Source: an uncultured Pseudomonadota bacterium (GTDB lineage: Bacteria > Pseudomonadota > Gammaproteobacteria > Ga0077536). From it: 64,000 bases of DNA. Within the stretch, counting starts at the first letter, position 1, and each line of letters starts with the position of its first letter. Made by a program: the position numbers and the translations under genes. Below the pieces are notes generated by a model that saw only the letters and a program-made list of their open reading frames with translations, was not told where the DNA came from and made no database searches. Of this stretch, positions 28,479 through 38,037 are shown one piece after another. Location: NCBI GenBank assembly GCA_903825645.1, contig CAIKBL010000080.1, forward strand, positions 1 to 64,000. The letters are read 5' to 3'.

Positions 28479-29639
28479 CTAATCCGCCAGATTGAAGGCT
28501 CTGGTGACGTTCTCAGCAAGGATACGCCGCCGAGATATTTCCGGGAGTGGCGCCAGCATTTCCCGCAGTTCATGCATGTAAGTCGCGGTGTGATCGGGAT
28601 GTGGAAAATCAGACGCCCAAAAAAACCGATCGTCTCCGACGTAAGGAATGACACCTGCGACCGCCCGCTCGTCCGGATCAATGGACACATAGCATTGCTG
28701 TTTGAAATAGGTGCTAGGTAATTCCTTCAGACCGGTTTTAGGCATCAAGGGGCCTTTCGACACCGCATCCATTCTATCCAGTAATTGACCTATCCAACCC
28801 GCCTGCGACTCCAGCACGACCGCCTTGACCTTCGGAAAGCGTTCGAAAATTCGGTAATGAAACAATGACGTAAACGCCTGCTGCATACCTTGGGCGACGA
28901 GGACATCAAAGTACCAGGTAAACTCGAATGTCGCTTTTTGGGCCAACTCGTCAAAACGACGATGGACGTCGAGCGACGGCGGATCAACTGTCGGGTGCAG
29001 TGCGACGGGCGCATCGTGCGCCTGAGCAGTTGCCCAAACACGAGCGTAATCAGGATGTCCGGGAGATTTACGCGTCCAGGTGAACGGATGAAAAAAAAGT
29101 CCTTTGCAGCCCGAGGCGAGTGCCCGTTCGGCTTCTTCCGCCGCCAAGGTCGGATCGGACAGCGAGATATGTGCTATCGGGATCAGTCGTCCACCGGAAT
29201 CAGAACAGAAATCGACGATCCATCGATTGTAAGCGCGCGTATAGGCTGCTGCGATTTCCGGCTCGCTAACTTCTGGCTCCCATAAAAGTCCAAGAGTGGG
29301 ATATAGAATCGCCTTGGCAAGTCCTTCCTGATCCAGACGCGCCATGCGTTCTTTTGGATCCATCGATCCGAATGGCGCCGATTTCACATAACTGCGCTCC
29401 GGCGAGGGATTGATATCTGCCGAACCCATACCACCGAGCGTACCGGCCAGCCCTGCCGGCATGAGGGTCGAAGGCTTCCCGTTATATTCGAAATATTCCA
29501 GACCCTCCGCATTCGTCTTGATGCGTATCGCGCGATCACGATATTTTGCTTCGAGATATTTTTCCCATAAATCGGGGGGCTCTAGAATATGCCCGTCAGC
29601 GTCAATCGCGCCCCGTGTGTCGACGTTGTTTTGCGACAT
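28479..29639 (-). CDS. Amidohydrolase-2 family metal-dependent hydrolase / decarboxylase
   Basis: A 386-residue TIM-barrel protein of the ACMSD/amidohydrolase-2 group. AIDADGHILEPPDLWEKYL opens the barrel with D-x-H in place of the usual H-x-H, GLFFHPF and PVALHPT supply later His ligands, and FFWASDFPHPDHTATY supplies the Asp near the C-terminus. AGGAG lies 9 nt before the ATG. Family members hydrolyse or decarboxylate ring-fission products and hydroxy-aromatic acids. It may be the last gene of a minus-strand cluster with the lactonase (228 bp upstream), decarboxylase and MmgE/PrpD genes. A second member of the family lies at 50333-51472. Confidence 0.8.
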   Translation of the reverse strand: MSQNNVDTRGAIDADGHILEPPDLWEKYLEAKYRDRAIRIKTNAEGLEYFEYNGKPSTLMPAGLAGTLGGMGSADINPSPERSYVKSAPFGSMDPKERMARLDQEGLAKAILYPTLGLLWEPEVSEPEIAAAYTRAYNRWIVDFCSDSGGRLIPIAHISLSDPTLAAEEAERALASGCKGLFFHPFTWTRKSPGHPDYARVWATAQAHDAPVALHPTVDPPSLDVHRRFDELAQKATFEFTWYFDVLVAQGMQQAFTSLFHYRIFERFPKVKAVVLESQAGWIGQLLDRMDAVSKGPLMPKTGLKELPSTYFKQQCYVSIDPDERAVAGVIPYVGDDRFFWASDFPHPDHTATYMHELREMLAPLPEISRRRILAENVTRAFNLAD

Positions 29640-29867
29640 CAGATTATTCTCCTGTTGTATTAACCATTACCGATAATCACCCGCGCGCGTCAACGCCCTG
29701 TCAGCGGACGCACGACCGCCAAAAACCGCGAACAGCTCAGCGCATACCGCCGGCACTTCGAAAACCGATGATTCGACACGAACCGCGCTCAGCAGTCGCC
29801 CACCTATATACCCAAGATCCGCCGAGACGATCGCCCGGTGGCGCCGTCGTGCTCTGCCCACCGACAT

Positions 29868-30665
29868 TCAGCCGATTGGCGGCAGGTCTAGCCGGACAAT
29901 CCAATCTTCAAATCCAACGCTGGCGATCGGATAGCGCAGCATCACGAGTGGATCGTGACCCGGGATGACATGCGCAGGCGAGGAAGCCAAGGCTCTGAGT
30001 TTGTCGTAGCCTTCCAGCATGGCGGCAAGGTTATGCAAAATCGGGAAAGCCCGGTCCTGCTCCAGATGGGCGTAGAAATGGCTCGCATCGGACGCTAGGA
30101 CTACCCAGCCACGCTGGGTCCTCACCCGAACTGCCTGCAAGCCTTGGGTGTGCCCGCCGATATGATGAACCTCCACACCCGGCGCTAGCTGGCTTGCCCC
30201 CTCATGGAACTGCACCCGCTGATCAAAGACGTAGCGCACCATCTGGACCACATCATCTGCTTCGTAGCCATGACGCATCAGGCCGTGGCACATACAGCGG
30301 CCGGTGGCAAACTGCATCTCCTGATCTTGGAGATGGAATCGCGCCTCGGGGAACAGGGGCAGATTGCCCGCATGGTCGTAATGGAGATGCGTGATGATGA
30401 CGTTCTCCACCTGCGCAGGACTAATACCGATCGCCGCTAAGCCTTCGCGCACCGGCCGGATGATCTGACGTCCGCGCTTGCGGGCCATCTCCTCGTTGAA
30501 ACCACAGTCTACTACCCAGGTGCGGTAACGATTCGTCACTACCCAGACGTAATAATTGAGTGGCATTGGCGTGTCATGCAGATCTCCACCCACAAAATTA
30601 TCTGGGGAGCGACGCTGGAGATAGGCGTATTTAATAGCGTAAATTTCGTAGACATCGTCATTCAT
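29868..30665 (-). CDS. N-acyl-homoserine-lactonase-like metallo-beta-lactamase-fold hydrolase
   Basis: A 265-residue MBL-fold protein. ENVIITHLHYDHAGNLPLF carries the H-x-H-x-D-H motif, GGHTQGLQAV the next His, VVLASDASHFYAH the bridging Asp, and VIPGHDPLVM the last His. The first half (YVWVVTNRYRTWVVDCGF) is typical of the AttM/AhlD/AiiB lactonases that open the ring of acyl-homoserine lactones. No signal peptide. GGGAG lies 8 nt before the ATG. It starts 26 bp after the carboxymuconolactone decarboxylase stop codon, so the two are probably co-transcribed. The natural lactone could instead be a catabolic intermediate. Confidence 0.8.
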   Translation of the reverse strand: MNDDVYEIYAIKYAYLQRRSPDNFVGGDLHDTPMPLNYYVWVVTNRYRTWVVDCGFNEEMARKRGRQIIRPVREGLAAIGISPAQVENVIITHLHYDHAGNLPLFPEARFHLQDQEMQFATGRCMCHGLMRHGYEADDVVQMVRYVFDQRVQFHEGASQLAPGVEVHHIGGHTQGLQAVRVRTQRGWVVLASDASHFYAHLEQDRAFPILHNLAAMLEGYDKLRALASSPAHVIPGHDPLVMLRYPIASVGFEDWIVRLDLPPIG

Positions 30666-30691
30666 TGACTGGCGCTCCCGGTTTGCCGTCC

Positions 30692-31087
30692 TCAGGTCTG
30701 GCTGTCTTCCGTCCGTTCATATTCAGCTATCGCTTTGCGCGCGACCCGGAAGGCCTCGACTGCAGCGGGCACGCCGCAATCAATCGCCACCTGCGGCAGC
30801 GGCTCGCGGATCTGCGTTTTAGACACCCCGTTACGCAGCGCGCCCCCGACATGAGTCTTCAACTCCTGAGACCGGTTAAGCGCCGAAAGCATCGCAAGAT
30901 TAAGCAAACTACGGGTCGTTTTGGGCAGTTCTTCCCGCCCCCAAACCGCGCCCCAGCAGTACTCCGTCGCTAACCGCTGCAAGGGCATAGTGAAATCGTC
31001 TGCATTCGCAATCGCCTTATCGACGAATGCCTCACCTAAGACCGCCTTACGAATCGCAAGCCCGGTTTCAAATAATTCATCATTCAT
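30692..31087 (-). CDS. Carboxymuconolactone decarboxylase family protein
   Basis: A 131-residue AhpD-fold protein. EYCWGAVWGREELPKTTRSLLNLAMLSAL split over helices, SQELKTHVGGALRNGVSKTQIREPL and AIDCGVPAAVEAF match gamma-carboxymuconolactone decarboxylase (PcaC type), and the peroxidatic C-x-x-C of AhpD is absent. It would decarboxylate a ring-cleavage lactone. The frame stays open to 31177, overlapping the MmgE/PrpD gene. ATG 31087 gives the usual family length although its ribosome site is weak. Gene order (MmgE/PrpD-like, decarboxylase, lactonase) suggests a degraded catabolic operon. Confidence 0.75.
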   Translation of the reverse strand: MNDELFETGLAIRKAVLGEAFVDKAIANADDFTMPLQRLATEYCWGAVWGREELPKTTRSLLNLAMLSALNRSQELKTHVGGALRNGVSKTQIREPLPQVAIDCGVPAAVEAFRVARKAIAEYERTEDSQT

Positions 31088-31127
31088 CGCATGATTAGTC
31101 TCGTTGTCTGAATGATCGGGGGCCAGG

Positions 31128-32541
31128 CTACTCTCGTGCATTTGGGGCACCCGCGCGCAGGAGTCGAGCGAGCGCACCGCTGTCCTCGTAGCGCTCGAGA
31201 TGTTCGATGCACGTATCTATTTCTTCCAGGCGCGCCGCCCCTAACGCGCACCCGACCGCTGCGCGGAAACGCGTCCGAATAGTCCCATCATCAGCAGGCA
31301 TCACATCTTCGAGCCGCGCCTCGTGGCGCGTACCATCAGCCATGAGGACCACGACGGCTGCACCCTGACGAGTCGGATAGGCCGCAGTAAATGCGTCATC
31401 TGCCAACAACGTCGTGCAAGCGATGAGCCGTGCCCGCTGCGGATCGCCGAGTCGGGTAAAATTGTGCTCGGTCACAGCACCCTCAATCAGCGCGGCGGCG
31501 ACATTGAACTGAATACTCATCTTTGCCTGAGGAATTTGCGTGAAGGGTCCTTCCGCATCGCAGCCTGGATAGCGCGCACAGGCCAACGGGACACGAATGA
31601 TGATCCGGGCGATCTGCTCGGGTCGCGGCACCGTCGCGTGCACAATCTGTAAGGCGGCGATGGTCGGTGCTTGGGCGAAATTACAGACAGGAACAGGCTT
31701 ATGGTAGACGCGCAAGATCTCGGGCGTGTCGCTAAACAAATGAATGCGCGCGTTAGCCTCCATTTTTCCCAACGACGCAAATAGCCCGACCGGACCCTCC
31801 AGCGCATCTGGAGAGGCGAACGCGCCCTGCTCTGCGAGTCGCACGGCACTGAGCGCATTGCGCGCTGCGAAACCGGCATGGAAAAAAAGCTCACTGCCGT
31901 CCGTATAGGCCCACTGGTTAAAACCCAAGGTCGTGTTCGTCGCGAGCCCAATCGCGCTAGTGAATGCCGTTGCGGAAAGCGTCCTCAATCTACTGCCGGC
32001 AGCCGCAGGTGCAATGGGTCCGGAGATCCCAGTGGGCCGATGAATCCGCGCCAACTGAGTGTCCATAACCGCGCTACCCAACTGCCCCCCCCGCTTCATA
32101 ACCCGTCACCACTGCGCTGACGAAATCAAGCCCGGTAGCGCGCCGGGATTCAGCCAGCGCAAGCAGTGCCGGTAAAACCACAATACCGAGGTGGCTGAAA
32201 CTGCCCCGATGCATATCTTCCTGCACCCGTCCGTGGCCCATGCCGGCATTGCCAAAAGCAGCCGCCCCGGCAGAAACGGCCGTCGTGCTTCCGATCATCG
32301 TACACCCCGCATTCACCGGTTCGGCGAGTCCGCGGGCCTGAACCGCCCAAGGCAAATGATGCGACTCAAAGGCGCACCCGATGGAATCATGAAGACACCG
32401 TTTGACCTTGGCGAGCGCCATCTCGACAGTCGCAGGCGACGGGTCATATGCCCAGACCTGGCAACCGGCCTCCAGCAAGCGTACTGACATCAGCGAGCCG
32501 ATGCGCCCGATACCATTAAATCCATAAATAGGCGGGGTCAT
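31128..32541 (-). pseudogene. MmgE/PrpD family gene: chimeric N-terminus and homopolymer frameshift
   Basis: Start ATG 32541 has GAAGG 8 nt upstream. The first 40 or so residues read YGFNGIGRIGSLMSVRLLEAG, a Rossmann nucleotide-binding start as in 3-hydroxyisobutyrate dehydrogenases. They run directly into KRCLHDSIGCAFE, the MmgE/PrpD core (2-methylcitrate dehydratase/immune-responsive-gene fold). The frame breaks at a run of eight C (G on the coding strand; 32085-32092): GYEAGGAVG-stop in one frame, GGQLGSAVMDTQ in the next. Seven G would restore GYEAGGQLGSAV. The remaining 320 residues are intact. It heads a cluster with the carboxymuconolactone decarboxylase and lactonase genes. Confidence 0.8.
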
Positions 32542-32727
32542 GGCGATTGCCTTCACATGGAGATGTCCGCAATCGTAGCAGCAACTATCCAAAAATTGAT
32601 ACATGGTTTCAATTTAAACTTGAGGTGCAGCGCAGCCAGGACAGCCGAGAGGGGAACAGCGGGGACATTTTGGGGCGCGCCGTTTCAGTACTGCGCACCC
32701 CATGCGGTGGCACGCGACGGTGGGTGC

Positions 32728-33292
32728 CTACCAGGATTCCCCGAAAGGGCGAGGCTCAACGTTGAATGACCAGCCGGCTCGATCCTGATGTACGACGTGC
32801 CAGATCTCATCGGCGATAACGGCAGGCCTGATAAAAAATGTATCCGGACGCTCCGGCCAGCGCGCACGGGTCCAAGGCAAATCGATGACCGCATCGATCA
32901 CCAGAGAGGCGACATGGATCCCCTGCGGACCGCGTTCGCGCGCAATCGCCTCGGCCAGGATACGTTGTGCCGCTTTGGTGGGGGCAAAGCCTGCGAAGTT
33001 GGCTTTACCGCGTAGGGCAGAGGTGGTGCCCGTCGTAATCATCGCGCACTTACCCGCCGCCACCCTGGTCGGTGCGAGACGCTGAGCGAAGTGGAGAAGG
33101 GCTAAGGTGTTAATCCGAAAATTACGTTCGAGCAGCGCCGGTTCGATCTCCAGAAAAATCTGCAAAAGCGCCACCCACGGCATTATGGATCAGAACCTCG
33201 GGCGCACCGAGATCGTGGCGGACCGCCGCAAGCGTCCGATCGATTTGCGCGGGAACGGTCACGTCACGAACATAAGAAAGTGCTGATCCGCT
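32728..33292 (-). pseudogene. Short-chain dehydrogenase/reductase, 5'-truncated and frameshifted
   Basis: Homology begins at SALSYVRDVTVPAQIDRTLAAV (33292 downward), so the glycine-rich NAD-binding start is missing and the gene abuts the stop codon of the formamidase gene. LIHNAVGGAF follows, then a frame change at five A (T on the coding strand; 33154-33158). Four T would join GAFADF to LEIEPALLERNF. The rest is normal: NTLALLHFAQRL, catalytic-region GTTSALRGKANFAGFAPTKAAQR (Ser...Phe-x3-Lys, where Tyr is usual) and an intact C-terminus. The Tyr-to-Phe-like position also argues against activity. Confidence 0.8.
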
Positions 33293-34229
33293 AACCGAAC
33301 ACGCACCGCGGAAAATAGAACGACACGAGCCAATTCGGCATGTCAACGATCTCACTGATCCGTAAATCGCCACATACAGAACACAGCAGATAAGCCTCCA
33401 CTGCACTCATGTGCTGCTGCTTCGCGATCAAGTCCACCATCGACAACAAGGCGTCTCTCGCGGCCGTCATCAGATCTGGGCCGATACCGGTGGTGACGTC
33501 ATACCCGGCACTATCGACATGACGCGTAACCGGTCCCGGCGTCGTAAAACGTGGGGTTCGTAGGAGCATGCCTTTGATCAAATCGAAGCGCACCGCGATC
33601 GCGCAAGCGGTTTCGATAGCCGTGCCGCAAACCTCGCCATCTCCCTGAGCTGCATGCGCGTCCCCCAGACTAAACAGCCCCCCCGCCACCTCAATCGGCA
33701 GGTACAGCTCAGTGCCGGTGGCCAGATCTCGAATGTCCATATTGCCGCCGACCCTTCGCGGCGGCACTACCGAATGCAATCCCGCCTCGGCTGGGGCGAC
33801 CCCCAGCGTGCCGCACATCGGCTTCAGCGGGACTTTTCCGCCCGGACCATAGAGCGCGGGTATGCGCGCGTTTGCGTCATATTTCCACAGCTGCAGGTGA
33901 GGATCGGGAAAGTGATCCGCCAACAGGCCAAAGCCCGGGATATTACCCGTCCAGCCCCACCCGGAAGGCGTGAACCCAAGCAAGGTAACCTTGAGCACAT
34001 CCCCTGGCGCTGCCCCGTCAACATAGACGGGCCCAACCACGGGATTCACTTTTCCAAAATCAAGCGTGACTAAATCTGCGGCCGTCGACGTCGCCGTGAT
34101 TTGTCCGCAGGACGCATCGAGTGGGTGAAATTCGACCGTTTCGCCCGGCGCGACACGCAGGACGGGCGGATTGGCATTATTCCACCCGTAGTGCCCTTGA
34201 GCATGGTGGATCGTATGTTGGCATTTCAT
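33291..34229 (-). CDS. Acetamidase/formamidase family protein
   Basis: A 312-residue all-beta enzyme: HYGWNNANPPVLRVAPGETVEFHPLD at the N-terminus, PGDVLKVTLLGF, NMDIRDLATGTELYLPIEVAGGLFSLGDAHAAQGDGEVCGTAIE in pieces across the conserved centre, and VSAVEAYLL-type helices at the end. The family hydrolyses formamide or acetamide to ammonia and acid. FSLGDAHAAQGDGE holds the metal/substrate Asp, His and Glu. The ribosome site is weak. It follows the periplasmic binding protein by 153 bp on the same strand, which may mean joint use of an imported amide. Its end touches the SDR remnant. Confidence 0.8.
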   Translation of the reverse strand: MKCQHTIHHAQGHYGWNNANPPVLRVAPGETVEFHPLDASCGQITATSTAADLVTLDFGKVNPVVGPVYVDGAAPGDVLKVTLLGFTPSGWGWTGNIPGFGLLADHFPDPHLQLWKYDANARIPALYGPGGKVPLKPMCGTLGVAPAEAGLHSVVPPRRVGGNMDIRDLATGTELYLPIEVAGGLFSLGDAHAAQGDGEVCGTAIETACAIAVRFDLIKGMLLRTPRFTTPGPVTRHVDSAGYDVTTGIGPDLMTAARDALLSMVDLIAKQQHMSAVEAYLLCSVCGDLRISEIVDMPNWLVSFYFPRCVFG

Positions 34230-34382
34230 TGCTCAACGATGCGCCCCGCTCAGCACACTGTCAACCAAGGCCAAGCCGTCCTGAAACGCGCACATGTCCG
34301 ACCCAGCACAGACGGCGGAGACGGTGTCAGGGCCATTTGCCGCTACGCCGCCCGGCCAGTCGGCACACAGAGACAACCTCGA

Positions 34383-35522
34383 TCAGCGCGGAGGAGACGC
34401 CTCGGGCAACTGCCAAAGCCGCGCAAACTGATGTTTGAAGTCATCCCCATAGCCTTGATCGAAAGTGGCCGGCACACCGGCTTCGGCCGCATTGGTCTGC
34501 GTGAAAACGCGGAAGGGGACCTTCAACGATTGAACTCGCCCTGATCCGGCGAGGATCCGCATTTCAGCGTCCGCGATCGCGTAACCGGCCCACTCGAGTC
34601 CCTCGCCAAGGACCATCTCGACCTTGCCAGCCCGGACGAGATCTATCGCATCAGGCGTGCCATTGAAGCCGATAACTTTAATCCGGCTGTCGGCATGGTT
34701 TTTTTCGAGTGCCGCGACGATAAACTTCGCCATACCGTCATAAATGCCGATGATATAAGTCAGTTGCGTGTCTCCTGCGACCGCGGCGGCTACTGCCGGG
34801 GGGATTCCACCTTCCCAACCGTTCAAGGGGACATTCACAAATGTATATTGAACATTGCTGCCGCCGTATCGACCAAACTCATTGACGATCCCGGTCCGCA
34901 TCGCTGCTGTCGCGGCAACATCATCGGAAATAAGCACAAGCACATGCGCATGGAGATCTTTGGTAATAACCCAATCAGCCAGCAAGCGTCCTGCCCGCTG
35001 GTAATCGAGCGTGAGTGTGTAACTCACGTGAGGCGCTCTTATCCCAACCCCGTAACCATGCGAAGAAACAACGGGGATACCTGCTTTTTTTACGGCGTTA
35101 ATCTCCGGTTTAAGGCGCGTCGGATCCGGACCTGACAGCAAATCGACTAGCGCGGGTTTAGTCGCCAGTGCGCTGACGATCCCTTGTTTATGTTCGGACT
35201 CAAGTCCTTGGTTGATCCACACCGAGAAGGGATATCCAACGGCCTCGGATGCCTCCTTCATCCCGATCAAGACGTGGGCATAAAACGGAATATTAGTCGG
35301 CCCAGGAATAGACAGGATACTTTTGTTCGCCATTGCACCGCGCGCATCGAAAACCGGTCCCGGCGCGCTGAAAGCCGGCAATTGGAAAAGCCCGGCCAAC
35401 TCGCGCCGCGCGTGTGCTTGATCAGCTGCTTTCACTTTATCATCGGGCGCCGCTGACACCGCGGAGGCTAGCATCGTCAGGCCGAGCAAACATGCCATGA
35501 CGCGGGGCATTGGTCTTTTCAT
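34383..35522 (-). CDS. Periplasmic sugar-binding-type (type 1 PBP) substrate-binding protein
   Basis: A 379-residue exported protein: signal peptide (LLGLTMLASAVSAAP, cut near residue 24), then two Rossmann-like lobes of an RbsB-type binding protein (FYAHVLIGMKEASEAVG, LLSGPDPTRLKPEINAVKKAGIPVVSSH, VLISDDVAATAAMRTGIVNEF, IKVIGFNGTPDAIDLVRAGKV). No permease or ATPase gene adjoins it, so it is an orphan receptor, a partner of a distant ABC transporter, or a sensor subunit. AAGGA lies about 12 nt before the ATG. The ligand may be a small polar molecule. Confidence 0.8.
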   Translation of the reverse strand: MKRPMPRVMACLLGLTMLASAVSAAPDDKVKAADQAHARRELAGLFQLPAFSAPGPVFDARGAMANKSILSIPGPTNIPFYAHVLIGMKEASEAVGYPFSVWINQGLESEHKQGIVSALATKPALVDLLSGPDPTRLKPEINAVKKAGIPVVSSHGYGVGIRAPHVSYTLTLDYQRAGRLLADWVITKDLHAHVLVLISDDVAATAAMRTGIVNEFGRYGGSNVQYTFVNVPLNGWEGGIPPAVAAAVAGDTQLTYIIGIYDGMAKFIVAALEKNHADSRIKVIGFNGTPDAIDLVRAGKVEMVLGEGLEWAGYAIADAEMRILAGSGRVQSLKVPFRVFTQTNAAEAGVPATFDQGYGDDFKHQFARLWQLPEASPPR

Positions 35523-35699
35523 GAGAAGATGGTTCCTTGGGTTTAGCGAGGCGCGGGTACGCTCGTCAGAGACGGTGGCCCAATAGCGATGACCGGTCTA
35601 CCCGTCGCCCGATTCGCCTCTAGGCGCAACCGCGCACGGACGGGCCCTGGCGGGCAAGAACAGGGTAACAGTAATTGCGCGACCGATACTACAGCGGGT

Positions 35700-36131
35700 T
35701 CATTCAATCGCTAACAACAGCACCCCACCCGCAATGAGCGCGATCCCCATCCACTCCCTGAGTCCGGGCCGTTCACCGAGGAAGAGCACCGCGAAAAACG
35801 CGGCAAGCACGACGCTCAACTTATCAACGGGTGCGACTCTGAAGGCCTCCCCCACCTGGAGGGCGCGAAAATAACACACCCAAGAGGCCCCGGTCGCGAG
35901 CGCCGACAACCCGAGGAATAGCCAACTTCGCGGCGACAAGGTGAATGGATTAATCCATTGCCCGCGCATCACCACAAAAGCGGCCAGCAGCAACAGAATG
36001 AAAACCGTACGCATCAGGGTCGCGAAATCCGGATCTACATCCCGCACGCCCAGTTTGGCCAGAATGGCGGTGAGTGCCGCAAACACCGCCGACAGGAGCG
36101 CCCAGTGGAACCAGTTCGCCGAGAGGTGCAT
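35700..36131 (-). CDS. EamA-domain (DMT) small membrane transporter
   Basis: A 143-residue protein with about five hydrophobic segments forming a single EamA repeat: WALLSAVFAALTAILAKLGV, TVFILLLLAAFVVM, WLFLGLSALATGASWVCYFRAL, VVLAAFFAVLFLGERPG and MGIALIAGGVLLLAIE. Single-repeat DMT proteins act as homodimers and export metabolites or amino acids. ATG 36131 is chosen over a TTG two codons earlier because AAGGA lies 7 nt before it. Confidence 0.8.
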   Translation of the reverse strand: MHLSANWFHWALLSAVFAALTAILAKLGVRDVDPDFATLMRTVFILLLLAAFVVMRGQWINPFTLSPRSWLFLGLSALATGASWVCYFRALQVGEAFRVAPVDKLSVVLAAFFAVLFLGERPGLREWMGIALIAGGVLLLAIE

Positions 36132-36237
36132 GTTCAATCCTTAATCACCCGCATTCATCACCCCCGTCACGCGCCCAGCCATTTTCGCTGCACACGGGAA
36201 CGACGTCCGAACCGTCAGCCCCGCCGGCCGTAGGACT

Positions 36238-37848
36238 TCAGGCCAGCGCGAACCCCTCGTAGGCCCGACTGGCGACTGCTTCACACTTTTCGCGATAACT
36301 CACCCAATCGACATAGATGGTAAAGACTCTCGGTTTGCCGGGCACATTAGCGCCGACGTACCAGTTGTCGCAGGCCCCCCACAGCGTGCGCTCAGCGAGC
36401 GTACGCACCGTTTCCACCCAAGGATCTTCAGCTTCCGGACGCGCCTCAATACGTGTCAGGTGCGCGGTTCGCAGGTGCACGAGACAATCCGCAATCCAAT
36501 TCACATGCTGCTCAATCGTCGGAATCATGTTGGTCAGCACCGACGGACTTCCAGGACCCGAAATCATGAACAGGTTGGGAAACCCGGCGGTCTGCAGCCC
36601 AAGGTAAGTCCGCGGCCCGTCCGCCCACTTATCCTTCAGACGTAACCCGTCGCAGCCGCGGATATCAATCCGGTTCAGGCTACCGGTGATGGCATCAAAT
36701 CCAGTCGCGAACACCAGGATGTCGAGCGGATACACGCGTCCAGCAACCTGAACGCCCTCGGCTGTAATGCAATCGATACCGCCACTGCAGTCGACGAGGG
36801 CAACATTCTGTCGGTTGTAGCTCTCAAAATACCCCGTGTCCAGACACGGCCGTTTGCATCCAAAAACGTGCTTCGGCTTCAGTAACTCGGCGGTCGCCGG
36901 ATCCCGTACTACCTGCCCGATCTTGTCCCGAATGAACTGCGACATAGCCGCGTTTGCCTCGAGCGAAGTCGCGGCGTCCCGAAAGCTGAAAGGCAAGGCT
37001 AGGCCACCCTCGGTCCACGCGCGTTCATAGCGTTCACGCCGCTCATCTTCCGAAACCTCAAAAGTCTTCGGGGTACCAAGCTTCAGGTTGATATCCATCG
37101 CGAGTGGCTTGCCATAGTTCCGCCGACGAAACCCCGGATAGTCAGCCTTGATCTGCGCCTCATAGGTAGGATCAGTTCGACTGTTACGGGCGGGGATGGA
37201 ATATTGCGCCGTTCGTTGGAAAACGCTGAGCTGATCGGCCACGGCGGCGATCACAGGAATCGCCTGGATGCCGCTTGATCCCGTACCGATGACACCTACC
37301 CGTTTACCGGCAAAATCGACGCCTTCGACCGGCCACGCCGCCGTATGAAACCACTGTCCTGCAAATTGCGCGAGTCCCTCGATCGTCGGCGTCAGTCGGT
37401 CGGAAAGATTACCCGTTGCCATGATGCAGTAGCGGGTGAACAGCGTTTCGCCAGAACTCAACGTCACTGACCAGCACACGTTCGCCGCATCGAACACGGC
37501 CTGCGTGACGGTCGTATTGAAGGTGATCAGTTGACGGAGGCCGAAGCGATCGGCGACGTGGCGGGCATACGCTAGGATTTCGGGCTGCGCTGCATAGTTC
37601 TCCTGCCAATGCCAATCCTGCTGCAGATCTTCTGAAAATTGGTACGAGTACTGCAGACTGGGAGCATCACACCGCGCGCCGGGATAACGATTCCAGTACC
37701 AAGTGCCGCCCACATCACTGCCCCGCTCAAAACCACGCACGGTAAAACCGAGCTCGGCGAGTTTGCGGACCATCGCCATACCGGCAAATCCCGCGCCGAC
37801 CACGATGACGTCCAGAGGAGGAGACGAGACGGTTGAAGCATTACTCAT
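36238..37848 (-). CDS. Baeyer-Villiger-type flavin monooxygenase
   Basis: A 536-residue FAD/NADPH enzyme. VIVVGAGFAGMAMVRKLAELG is the FAD Rossmann motif, RCDAPSLQYSYQFS the substrate-channel segment, FAGQWFHTAAWP the Baeyer-Villiger fingerprint (FxGxxxHxxxWP), and VGVIGTGSSGIQAIP the NADPH site. FATGFDAITGSL closes the FAD domain. Such enzymes insert oxygen beside a ketone to give esters or lactones, as in cyclohexanone or monoterpene-ketone breakdown. The frame stays open to 37983. ATG 37848 is supported by AGGGA 9 nt upstream. Confidence 0.85.
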   Translation of the reverse strand: MSNASTVSSPPLDVIVVGAGFAGMAMVRKLAELGFTVRGFERGSDVGGTWYWNRYPGARCDAPSLQYSYQFSEDLQQDWHWQENYAAQPEILAYARHVADRFGLRQLITFNTTVTQAVFDAANVCWSVTLSSGETLFTRYCIMATGNLSDRLTPTIEGLAQFAGQWFHTAAWPVEGVDFAGKRVGVIGTGSSGIQAIPVIAAVADQLSVFQRTAQYSIPARNSRTDPTYEAQIKADYPGFRRRNYGKPLAMDINLKLGTPKTFEVSEDERRERYERAWTEGGLALPFSFRDAATSLEANAAMSQFIRDKIGQVVRDPATAELLKPKHVFGCKRPCLDTGYFESYNRQNVALVDCSGGIDCITAEGVQVAGRVYPLDILVFATGFDAITGSLNRIDIRGCDGLRLKDKWADGPRTYLGLQTAGFPNLFMISGPGSPSVLTNMIPTIEQHVNWIADCLVHLRTAHLTRIEARPEAEDPWVETVRTLAERTLWGACDNWYVGANVPGKPRVFTIYVDWVSYREKCEAVASRAYEGFALA

Positions 37849-38037
37849 AAGCACGGTCCCTACACAATAATGACAGGAATAGGGTGGCGCCCATGTGCGC
37901 CCCGCCCAAAATTTAGACGATGCTGCGTTTTTTTTTGCGCGCGAGCAATCCTCGCGCGCTAGTGCACGGGAGATCCCGGTCATGCGCCGAACCCGCTCGA
38001 ACAGCGGGGCCGGTCCGTGCGGGTTGCGACCGAACGA

